Positions 43,101 through 55,100 of a stretch of DNA of 64,000 nt are shown piece after piece. The first letter of the stretch is position 1; each line of letters opens with the position of its first letter. Source of the stretch: Rhabdornis inornatus (taxonomy: Eukaryota; Chordata; Aves; Passeriformes; Rhabdornithidae); assembly GCA_013397075.1 (NCBI GenBank), contig VWZS01008191.1, positions 126,098-190,097 on the forward strand, in the 5' to 3' direction. A program made the translations under genes and the position numbers. The notes under the pieces were generated by a model. The model was not told the DNA's origin. It worked only from the letters and a program-made list of their open reading frames with translations, and ran no database searches.

Positions 43101-46100
43101 GGCTCATACTCCATGTTTTCCCACTCAGATGGTACAAAGATGGGGTGCTGCTGAAGGACACCAGTAAATACCAGACTTTCAGTGAACCTCGGAGTGGCAT
43201 CGTAGTCCTGGTGGTCAAGAACCCTTCCAATGAAGACATGGGGCACTATGAATGTGAGGTAAGTTCAGAGAGATTTAAATATCTGTCATCTGAAATAATG
43301 TCATCTGAGAATTCATTTTACTGGGAGAGACCCACAGCTGAGTAATTGCTCATAAAAATATTATAGAAAGTCAGGCTGAACTAGATTTGGATTGTGAATG
43401 TCCAAAAGCTTCAGAATATTCTGATCTGACAGTTTGTTGGTACTAGTAAGAATTCATGGAGCTTGTTCTGGAGGTTAAACTCAGATCCAGATCTCTAGAG
43501 GAAACTCTTAAAAAAATTGGGACCATTGTGATGTGATTTTTTTTCTGGACTGTCTTTAAATTATGACTAAGAAACCCTCCAGAGCCAAAAGAAAGAAATT
43601 AACCTAAATAGAAGGATAAAGCACTGAAATTCCTGTTTTCTTTAGCAAGAATAGATGGAAGTAGCTGATAAATTTTTTAAAATGTAAGCTATTTTATGAA
43701 AATTAGTCATAATCTATGCATTCATTGTAATAAAACAATAATAAGTTCTGAGGGCTTGGCAATAAAAGAAATTGGTCTTGGTTTAGGAAATTAGTGTGGG
43801 TCAGCTGCTCCATGATAAATGGTTCAGCTCACAGAAATATTCAGGAAGTTTTATATACTTTAAAGAATTCTACTGGAATTTTAGCAAAACCAGACTACCT
43901 TGTATTTGCCATTGACTAAGATCCTAAGGTCCAGTATTCCCTTGGTTGGATAAAACTCAGAAATTACTGGATGATGAACAAAAAAATCCTCTTTAATGGC
44001 CACCTAAGTGTGTGTACAGCAGGAATCTGGGCCTGTTGGTAGAGACAGCATTACCCCAGGACCAAGTACCAGGCTGCAGAGCAAACATCCAATAATTAAG
44101 TAAAGAATAATTTAATAAATTATTAGTAAATAATTAAGTAAATAATTTCACTGATGTGCTGTAACTTGTCTGAGTAATTCTTGGTAAAAGACCATGAACT
44201 CCATTGAGCAGCAAAGTGTCCCTTCAAACTCCAGCTTGGCACTGGGGTCACACCCTCACCCATTTCTGTCCGCACTGAATTTTCAAGGGTAGCACAGGCA
44301 GGGTTTTACCATGACCCAAAAAAAATCCAACATCCTGTGTTTCATTTGGCACTGCACCATTCTCTCCAGCTGATGAACAGGTTAGGGTCTGCCAAAAGTG
44401 GAGCAGAGCTTTACCACCACAGCGCTGCAGCCCTGACCCAGGAGAGGAGAGGAGACCAAGCCATCACCATTGAAGGTACGACCCTTGCCCAGCTCCGTAC
44501 GTACGCCAGCCCTCTGCCCTAAAAAAAATGAGGATCCAGGATCTTCTGCCATCTTACCCATGTTGGTTGTCAGTGTCCATGTATCTGTACGTCTTCTGGA
44601 GATGTGCATGGGCTCCGTGCCCATCATCATCTGTTGATTTCCAAGCCTGGCAAATCAACTTCGTATAATGCTCGTGGATGCATTATATGAAAAACGGAGG
44701 AGCAAATGAAGGGTTTGTCACAGCACTGCTAGTGCAAAATGAAATGTTATACGTGGTTGGAATACTTGAAAATGTGTGTCCAACCTGGCAGAAATGTTAC
44801 AGGAGCCACTAAGTAAAGGTGGAGGCATGTTGTGATTGTTCCTGAAATACCGCTGGAGGACATGGGGAATGACTGGGAAAGCAGAACTGTCCTGAGCGAT
44901 GATTGGTTCATCCATTATTTAGAACTGTCCAGGAATATTCATAGAGTCTGTTCCTTTTTTTTTAGCCAGTTTCACTGGTAGGGCGATAAGAACTGATTTT
45001 ACACCCATCCAAGAACGCATCTTTCTTCACAACTTTTAGTCATTAGTGCCTAAAGTTCCCTGCTTATCCCAGGGATTTGCCCACGGAGTGTGTTAGTGCT
45101 TGCTGTAAACCCATCACAGCCCAGTTTAAATCCATGGCTACATCTCCCTAGGGAGCCTTTCATGGCACAGGGAATTGGTTCTTTGCACATTTTATGAGTG
45201 TCCTTGTGTGGCTGAATGTGAACCAGCCAGTTCTGTCTCTCTTGAACAGTTCCCAGTGGCAGCTCAGGGGATGATAGAGCCAAGGGACCACCTTTAATGG
45301 GTAAGGGACAGATTTGGAGGGCAAGAGAGAGAACTGGGATAGGCACAGGCCTTTCCATGCCAGCAAACCTTGGTTTCAGAGGCCTCTCCCACGTGGGGTT
45401 GGTGGAGACATGGTCAACAAAAGCCAGAGTCTTGCCAACAGCTCTAGGACCTTCTTTCCTCAACTTTGGTCATTCCACACTATCTTGTGATAATAACAGG
45501 AGTTCAAGTGCGTGTTGGAAAGCGCATAATTGACATTATCAATGTCCACTAAGAGGCAACGTTCTGATTCGTGGAGCTGCTGGGTAGAAAATGCTGGAAT
45601 CTGGAAAAATATTCAGGGATAAATTATCCTCTACTCGTATCTTTTCGTCATTTTCTACAGTCCTCAGCTGTTAGCCCTGGTTGAGACAGGACTCTGGTCT
45701 GGCTGGACCTTTGGGCGAGCCCTCTGTAGACACAAAAATTGAGCTATTGTATTAAGAGGATTCATCCACAATAAATAATTAAGATTAGCATCCTGATCTA
45801 TGAACTTTCTTGACTTCATTTTAAACACGTTTTCCTTTTAGTTCTTTCCCAGAATCTCATCAAAAAGCATTACAGGGAGGATGGTGTAAGTGTAGAAACA
45901 CTATAATTTTTTAAATCAAATAAACCTTCAAGTACTTGAATTCTTTGTCTTTTCTCTGCCCCAAAGGGAGAAAAATAAGTTGTGTGCAGGATGTAGAGGA
46001 ACACAAATAAATCCCTGTCAGGGTGTTGTATCTTGCTGAAGTTCCCTTCAGGCAGATGTTATAAAAGCAAATAAAGGTTGTATAAAATGTTAGGAGTATT

Positions 46101-49100
46101 TTCAGCTCTGGGGGTTTCATATGTGTATGTTCAGTCCAAAATTTCTCATCTGCTCTTATTCCTGTAATCTTAAAAAAAAAAAAAAAAGAGAGCTTGGTAC
46201 AGAAATACAATTGGAGTTTGCCTGGAAGCTTCAGAAATGTCATAAGATAGGTTGGTTTGTGATGTACAGTTGCTTGAACTCGGTAATAGGGAAGAAAATA
46301 GATCCCTGAGTCATCTCCAGGGAGAAACAGAGGGAGAGCTGCTTCAGGCCAGTGGAGAAAATAGGCTCATCCATGGAGCAAGAGGATTGTTGTGAGCAGA
46401 ATTGGATGAATTTGGGATAATGCACTTGACCAAGGAGAGAATTCGTTGTTTTCTTGAGAATCAATAACCAGCCTTGATTTGCCTGGGGAAAAAATCAGGT
46501 TCATCTGGCAAAGAATTGGAGGACAGGTGGATCTCATGAAGGCTATCTCTTTCCATCCTCACAATCCTTCCTATTTGTGAAAATGGGATTACTTGTAACT
46601 TCACCAAGAGGACAACATTACTGCTCTCACAGCAGGAAATAGATACCGTGTCTGCTTCCCGGCTCACCTGCTCCCTGGGTCTGAGTTTTACCTGATTTAT
46701 CTCTGTTCCTGTGAAATGTCCTTTGTCTGAGTCTCATGAGGCACCCAAGGGGCAACTATTTTAGTTTTTATCCTCCTGCCTTTCTGTACTGTTTATTCTG
46801 CTGAACCAAATCTATGGTTTGGGATACCATTAGTCCAGTGGTTTATGAGCCCTGACCTGCAGCTGGTCCACAGTCCAAGACCGTGAGTATCAAAACCAAA
46901 ATTATTTTGTTTAAATTCACACTATGGGAGTTTGCAGGTCCCTTGGATGGACCAAATCCAAAAAGGAAGGAAACCACTGGGCTAAGGGATCCTCTGTGAG
47001 CTGAGATCTGCCTTCAGCCACACCTGGTCGCTGAAGTCAATGGAGGGTTGCTTTCAAAAATCCTCTTTCTGTGGATATTGGAAGAATTTGAGACACTTTT
47101 TTAAAAGTGTAGCTGAAAGAAGATCCTTCTCTTTGACTTCCAGTTGACTGTGTCTGCTTTGCACCTTGCTGCCTAACCTGCACCTGGCACACCTGGGCTG
47201 ATGTGCTCTGGCATGTTCTGGTGTGATTTATCCATCCAGGCTCACTAACTTGATTATTCGTTAAGAAAAGCAAAGCCCAGTGCCTTGGGAAGATGTTGCA
47301 TTTCCATATGGGTGGGCAGGTCAGGACCTAGAATGAGACAGTTAGGACAACTGGGGGGGGAGTCAGGTACAGGAGTGAAGGTAAAGCCACAAATAAAAAT
47401 TCCCAAAGCAGCTACAGCCAGGGAACAATAATTCCTTCACAGCTTTGCCTTGGATTTCATGCAGAGCCTTGGGCAGGTTCTTCAGTTGCCTTGGAGCAGC
47501 CACTTAAAAATCAGCAAAATACTTTGAAGTTCTTACCAGAAAGATTTAAAACACAGAGGAGCATTAGATCTGTTAGTGTTACTGAAGAAATAGGGCACAG
47601 GAGTTTGTCCCCTGACCATTTGGATGTTCCCTGATCAGGGTGATGATTAGGATGTTTAGCTCATTATTTTTGTTCTCTTATCACCATGGTTTAGTCTCAT
47701 TTTTGGCCAGGCCACAGGGTTTTCAGTGTAAATTCAGGAGAGCCCCATCTGCCTTTGCAGCCATGTCAGTCACTGCAGGAGTGGAGCCTTTTGGTTGTTT
47801 GGGTTTGGGGGTTTTTTGTTTGCTTGTTTAGGTTTTGGTGGGGTATTTTGGAGAGACATCCCAAAACACTTGCATTTCATTCATATAATTAGAAAACTCT
47901 TATATCCATGAGTTGAGCCACCAACCCTGGAGGGATTTCAAAGACCTGTGGATGTGGCACTTAGGGACAGGGTTTAGTGGTGAAGGTGGCAGTCCTGGCT
48001 TAGCAGTTGGATTCAACGATCTTAAGGGTCTTTTCCAACCTCAATGATGGCATGAGTTGCTCATTTTAGGATTAGTTTTAGCAGCTCTTGCCAGGTTTTG
48101 CAGATTAGTCTCCAAAGTGTAGCAGAAGGAGGTGACAACAGAACAGTGCTCCTCTGGCTCACATCAGCAGCGTGAACTGGGCAGCAAAAATAGGTTTAAG
48201 CTTCTGTGAGTGGAGAAAAGAGACTTAAAAATTGGAATAAAGGCCATAAATAACCTTCCACCCACCCAGAGCAAGGAGAACTCACTTATCCTCAGTGTTC
48301 CATCACTTGTAAGCCAATGTTTTAATCTATTAACCAAAGAGATGTCTGGTCCTAGAAAAGCACTGGCTGTCCCTAATGCTTACAGCTTTTAACCTGCTTA
48401 TCAGGGACTCCTGCTTTGCAAAGCTGTTTGCCTAAAATGCTCTTGAAAAGTTGAAATGATAAATCTGATGCTGAAAGTGGATGCAGAATATTTTCCTCTC
48501 GGGGAAAAACAACAGGAAAAAACAAACAAACCAAAAGAGAAAGAAAAGAAACCCAAATTCTCTCATCCTACTTTCATGTGGTTCTATCCTTCAATATAGG
48601 ATTGCTCAAATCCTCCCTCACACCTCGGACAGCACATATAAAATTTATTAAATTTTAAAATAAAGCTATTATAATTTTAAAATAAAGCTAAATATTTAAA
48701 ATAAAGCTATTTTCAGCTTTCTCATCCCAGGCCTGCTGAACTTTTGAATATTGAATCTCTTTGACATCCACCACAAATAGAAATATCACAGTTGGTGTCA
48801 TTTGGGAGGACTGCAAGAGCAGACATTAATAGAGCAACCATTAAAGGGACTTTTTTCATACAAACATTGTGAGATTTCATTACATTTATTCAACTATTTA
48901 GTTTACATTACTACTTAATTCTCATCTAAATAGACTTGCTGCTAAAATAATTGTAGAAAACACCTATTTTCAGGGGTATAATCCAATTAATTAGAACATT
49001 TCCATCAGAACATCAGTAATTTTACTCATATACTCTCTGCATATGGATGAATCTCATAATATTATGTAATGAGATATTCTAAAAGTTATTTGAAAATTGC

Positions 49101-52100
49101 AGAATAGTGATTTAAAAAGTCAGTGAAAATCTCTAACCTGAGTGTAGTAAATTGTTTGAACACTCAGTTATCTGCCATCACTGTATTATTATGATTCCAC
49201 CATTTAAAACAAGGTTTTTATTAAAAAAAAAAATTAATTAAGGATAGGTAAATGATTTTATTGTAATTGTGTCCAGGGATAAATATTTGAAAATAATTTT
49301 GCTCTTTACTCACCCAGTTAGTGTAAACTCAAATTTCCAAATAGATTTTGTTTAAACTCACCCAGTTCTGCAGTAATTCCTTTGACTCTCTGGGAAACAA
49401 TTCCAGATTTTCACAGGCATAAATAAGACAAGGCTCTGCAAAAGAAACATGAGCTCTAGGTCAGATATTAGCATCAATATTTGCACAAAATTATTTTTCA
49501 TTATGGTCACATTTGTGTTTTTACCTGAGGCAGGAAAGAGCCCTTGGAAGTGAAGTGGAAGGAAAATTAGGTTAAAGTATTCCATTTAATATTGTAAATG
49601 TATTTTTAATTTTCAGTCAATGCAGGTTTGGGGGCACCGTTGAAAAGAGCAGCACTAATCATCAGTTATTTAACAAATAATACAGACACTCCAAATTCCC
49701 CAGGCAAGAACTGCTGGTGATTTTATAGATATTTTTAAGTAACACTTCCCTTAAATTGCACTGACTGAAAATTACCAGAGCTTACTTATTATAGGCTGGC
49801 TGGAAAATTGAAAACCAATTGCTGGAGATTAAATTATGGGTTTTTTTAAGATATTTTAGGAGTTTATTAAATAAAAAGTGGGGCTTGCTGATGGGGTTTT
49901 TTTTCTAGATCTCAAATAGGTTCAGCAGTTCAGAGTGTCTCAAAGCAGTGTGGTTCAAAGAATGCCTTAATTTTATGTCAGTGGATAGGATGGAAAACCT
50001 GCTGAAAATCTCAGTTAGTTCTTCAAATGGTATCTTTCTGCTTTTTAAAAATGCCAGTTGTAAGAAATACTTGCAACACCATGAAATCATAACTTTTGAT
50101 CTTGATATGCATCAACAGCTTCCAGCTGGTTATGGGAGAAGGGTCAGGAAAAATTGCAAATTACAGAAAAAAAAAAAAGAGATGGAGCAGACACAGGGCT
50201 CTCCTGGATTTCCTGGGATTCGTTTTTTTTTTTTTTTCTGATTTTCTCTACTGATGATTATAATATTAGTTTTCACATTTATCAGCTTGGATTTTGCATC
50301 CAGTCTACAAAAGTTTGGCCACAATCCAGTGTTTGGGGGATCTCTTTTTTTTATAGGAAATGAAATCAGAGTTTAAAGAATTTCAGCTCTCCAGGATTTT
50401 CCAGATTGAGGCATTTTCAGGTTCCTGACACCATCAGTACCTTATTAAAGGATAAAGAAAAATTAAATAAGGACCTTGTTTTCTAGGTTTGACCTACTAA
50501 ACAAAAATGGTAGAATAAACAGTTTTTGCCAAATTGGTCTCCACAAAATATTTAATTTCAAAGCTAAATGTTCAGAGAGCATTCTGGATTCTCATTCCTG
50601 GTCAGAAACACTAAAGATGATGCTGGAAATAACCACAGAAAGCATGGATGGGATGGTACAGTTGGTTATTTTTCAGTCCAGTTTATGTTGGTGAACTGAG
50701 CAAAGATAATTTAATCATTTCAGCTTTTGCCTTTCTTTAACCCCATGCTGTTCATACTGTTCTCTTTGTAGTCACTGAACAAGAGACTAAAGTGCCCAAG
50801 AAAACCATCATCATGTAAGTGCTGATTTTTTTTTTTTTTTTNTTTTTTTTTTTTTTTTTTTTTTTTGGTAACATTTGTGGTTTTTTATTGCCTTGCTGCC
50901 TCTGCATGATCCAATAACAAGCTTGTGTTCATTGGCCATGCAAGTGTGTTCATTCCCAGCCTACCACATCCCACGGAACTCTGTGCCACGTGAAGTGACC
51001 ACCTGAAAAAAAGTCCTGTTGTTCTTTTCCAAAAATAGCAGCACTGGTGTTGGACACAGCCTGGGGCAGTTATTTTATAATATTACACAGGAAAAATATT
51101 CACCCCAATGCTGATCGAGTTGCACAAAAGTTCAAGAAGGCAGAGTCTGAGTGAAGCCAGCTTTCTGAAAACTGTCTACCTGAAAATATCTACCAATTTA
51201 ACAAATATCTCAGAGCTTAGAGTGATTTCTTCTGGCTTTATTTTTTCAGGAAAACCTTGTATGTTGAAGCAGAAGGAAGATGAATATTTTTATCCCCTTC
51301 TATCTCTATATTTCCAATATAAATAATTGTCCTGATGACTTGGTCTTTTTAGATACTTTGAGCCTGGTTTATACTGGATGCCTATAAAATACAAAAATTA
51401 ATTTCTGCAAAAAGCAGTATTTATTCATAGCTTAGAAGCCAAGCAGCCATTAAAATCTTAATTTATCTTCTGAAGTATCACAGAGAAATACATAATAAAA
51501 TTGTTTCATGTGCTGGAAGGGGGACACTGGCCTGTGACAGGATGTCAGAGCAGCTCCAAGCCACTCCAGCCATGTCCTGAGGGTGTGCAATGGATATTTT
51601 GGGAAAATGCCTTCCCTCAATAGCTGCACTACTGCTAAAATCAGACCTTGACTTGGACATGAGGCTTAAGTGGATGTATATTATTTCTGTTAGACATAGA
51701 ATTGCAACTAAAGGACAGTTGAGAGTTGCTTACCTTTTATCCCTTTTATTGGTTTTTGTGAGGATTATTCCTTTAGATCCGTGCACTTGGCCCTTTTGGA
51801 GGCAGTGGTTTATAAGCTGTCCCCCCTCCCAGAAGTTGCACATAAGCCCAGTTAAATTTCCAGCCACTAGACATTTTTCACCCTGCAAAAAACAGAAAAT
51901 AAAGAGTTTTTACCTGTACTGCCTCAAGGACCAGGATTCAGACTGGGGCAACTGATCAGAGAGTTATTTTTTTATATCTCCTTCAGAAATATCCCAAGAA
52001 AGTAGTGAGCAGGAGGGAATCTCAGAGCCAGTCCACATCTAAAATTCAGTAAATCTCATTTATCCACATCTCTGTGCCTGTATCTGGAGCAGCAGCATTA

Positions 52101-55100
52101 ATACTGGTGGATTAAATATTCATTAGTACAAAATACCATCAGTTAAGCTAATTCCTAAATTTCTGAGATCTAAATTCCATAGGCTGTTACTCTGGACAGC
52201 TCCAGAAGGGATTCCTAAATCAAGGGCTGCAGCCTCTAAGGAGTTTGGTAAATTTAGGAGTGGGATCTCAGGCAGAAATTCCCCTCCTTTTGTGGCCATG
52301 AACTTTAAATTAGAGTGGACCTCAATTGAAATTTGGATAGTGATGGGGGAAAGTTTGGGAATAATTCAGTAAGGGCAGATCTCAACTCTTCTTAATCTGC
52401 AGCAAGCTGATGAACAGAAACAGCTTTAAAACTATTGGCAGAAAATAATAGATAATTGAGAGATGTGATTGAACAATGTCCATGTATGCAAATCCCAGAC
52501 CTCAAAAAAAACCATTTTAGCTTTGCAACATAGATCAAAGTCTACTGCAAGCACCCAAGGATTCATTCTCATCTAAAATGATTTAGTTTTGTGTAATTCA
52601 AAAAGGCACCGTGGCTAGTAAGAAGGCTCTGCACAGACTTTGAAGGTCTGTAGAAAAACTGCAGAAAACTTAGGGAAAAGAGTAAAGCAGTGAGAGGAGA
52701 GGATGCTCCACAAGGAAATAAATCTCATGTAGCTGACCCAGTCCTGGACTCCACCATGTCCTCAAAGGGAGAGATTGATGGTGGAAACAGATACAAGTTT
52801 TCAAAAATAAGAGCAAAAGATGAAAAAGGCTGCAATAAACCCAAGAGGATTAGTCTTCCATGATGGCCATAAATAAGTTCTCCATTCTCAAGGGCAAAAG
52901 TCAGAGCAGAGATGTCTGGAGGGCAGAGGGAGTGACCTTCAGCCTCACATGGCTGTGACTGGAGAATGGTGAGGAGGGAGAGAGGAATTAAAAAGCTGCT
53001 GTCTCCATTCTTAAACTCAGGTCAGGCCGCTGTTTGAGCCTTCAGTTAATTCTTTGTTTTTAAGCCCATTCCTTGAAGGTAGGGACAGGATCTCAACACA
53101 GAAACAAAATGAGCTTTTCCTGTGATTTCCACTGGATCAGATGTGGAGAATTGGCTTCCTTGTGCTTGCCAGGAAAACATTGGCAGAAATGTATTTACCT
53201 GAAAGTTTTTCCATGTAAGAAACACCACAGAAAAACCTGCAGGAAAAACTGCATGCAAAGTACATAAATTAATAGCACTGAAGTCTGGATTTAGACCTTG
53301 GGTTAGAAGGGACCTTTAAAGATAATCTAGTCCCAGCCTTTGCTGTGAGCAGGGACAATTTCAGCTCGATCAGGCTACTCAGAGCCCCGTCCAGCCTGAC
53401 CTTGAATGTTTCCAGGGATGAGGCATCTACCACCAGCCCAACTTCAGTCAAAAAATCTAAAATAAAGCCAGCAGAAATATACTGAGAAATCATAATTACG
53501 CATCCCAGTTTGGCTTGGTATTCCTGTGTCTGTTGGAGGCAGTAGGATCAGTCTGTGTCTGTACTAATGGTATTATGAAGAGTAAAAACAAATTCATTTT
53601 GGCGTAGATGATTTGTGCAGGAGATGTTCTAACTTTCTTTTCCTGGTCATCTCCACATTTTAAGGGTTAATCCCTTTCAATGTGACTGTTCTGCATGTGG
53701 AAATGCAGATCTCTGGTCTCAAAAGAGGTTGTAATAAAAAAGGGAGAGATATGTTAGATTAATTAAATATTATTAAGAAGATGCTGACCCCGCAATAAAG
53801 GGAATTTAGCCCTTTTATTTTATAGTGCATTATACTGCAATAAAGGGCATTTAGCCATTGAGGTGGATGAAATTAGGATTTTAGCCAAGAATATTCAGGA
53901 AAAGGTTAAAATCTTTGAATGTTTAAAAATTGGGGAGGTCCAAAGTAGCACAGTAGGTGATGAACACAAGCACAGGAAACACAGCAGCAGCCAGCAGAGC
54001 ATCTCTCAGCTGGCCGTGTGTTCACACCCCAGGAGGTTCATGGAGCTGGGGTTTTCCCTGGGGAAAAGGGCTCTGGGGTTTTCCCTGGATCAGGAAGTGG
54101 AGATGGGCATGTGGGTGTGTGCACTGCGTGTGTGTCCCTCCCAAAATTACCCAAAAGCTGGAATGCTCACCCAAACTAACCCCGTGCTGCCGACCGCGGC
54201 ATGCGCTGCTGGAGTGTGGCTCCCCAAAAAGTCTCGTCTTCCCTCCAACTCCACCCCTTTCTGCCGTCAGAGAGGAGACCATAACCACGGTGGTGAAGAG
54301 CCCAAGACAAAGGGGAAGGGTTTCTCCTGCACGTTCTCCTTCAGGTCATTCTCCTTCCCGCTCCCCACGGGTGGAGCTGGCTCCGGAGCCGGTTTACGTC
54401 TCCAAGATCAGGCAGCCTGTCCACAGACACGACCAGGAGGCAGCACCAAAGTCTGGTGCTGTGCCCAGGCTTTATGTCACAGAACACGAGGACATGCAAG
54501 GGGCAGCAGCGAGAGATGTCGTTGTGGAGAGCACAGTGGAAGAGAAGAAGCCCAAGTGGGTCGAAGTGGAAGAAATAATTGAATTCAAGGTGAAAAAATC
54601 GCCAAAGCCCACAAGGAAAAGAGGTTCTTCCCCAGCAAAACAAGAAAAGGATGACTCAGGGGTGTTAACATTCACTTTTCCCAGCTCAAGGCCCAAGCGC
54701 TCTCCAGAAGATGATCCAAACACAAACAACTCCAACAATAAATTGGTGGAACAGCCAAAATCTCTGCCGAGTGAGGGTCTCTCTGAAGGTCACATCCAAC
54801 CCCTGGTGTATACGACCGAGCAGGAAGGACCTCAAGTCAGCAGCGAAGAGAGAAACTCGCCGTGTGGGTCGGAACAATTAGGAAGCGATTCATTTATGGA
54901 TTATGGAACTGAAGGGAAGAGCTGCCCACAGGAACCACGTGCTGACTGTGGGTCAGACTCTGCCTCCCCTCTGCTTGCCTGCGGGGGTGAGCCTTTGGTC
55001 TTCAGTTTTGGGACAGCTGCTGGAGACCAACACCAAGTTCTGTTCTCCCCAGCGAGTCCAGAGGAAAAGGAAGGTGTTGATGAAGTGGGTGTGTCTTGGC

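Larger units (their letters stand above)
44476..50771. other. 6.3-kb intron before the A-type tail
   Basis: It contains the two candidate cassette exons (45250 and 45842), a forward CR1 stub at 47915-48053, and short A or T runs. The rest is AT-rich and unique-looking; no gene on either strand was found. Confidence 0.55.

Noticed and set aside
53957..54270. Upstream extension of the terminal A-type open frame
   Set aside because: A clean acceptor at 54269-54270 and phase 2 match the preceding exon exactly. The upstream open frame reads as intron (Trp- and Cys-rich, no similarity).
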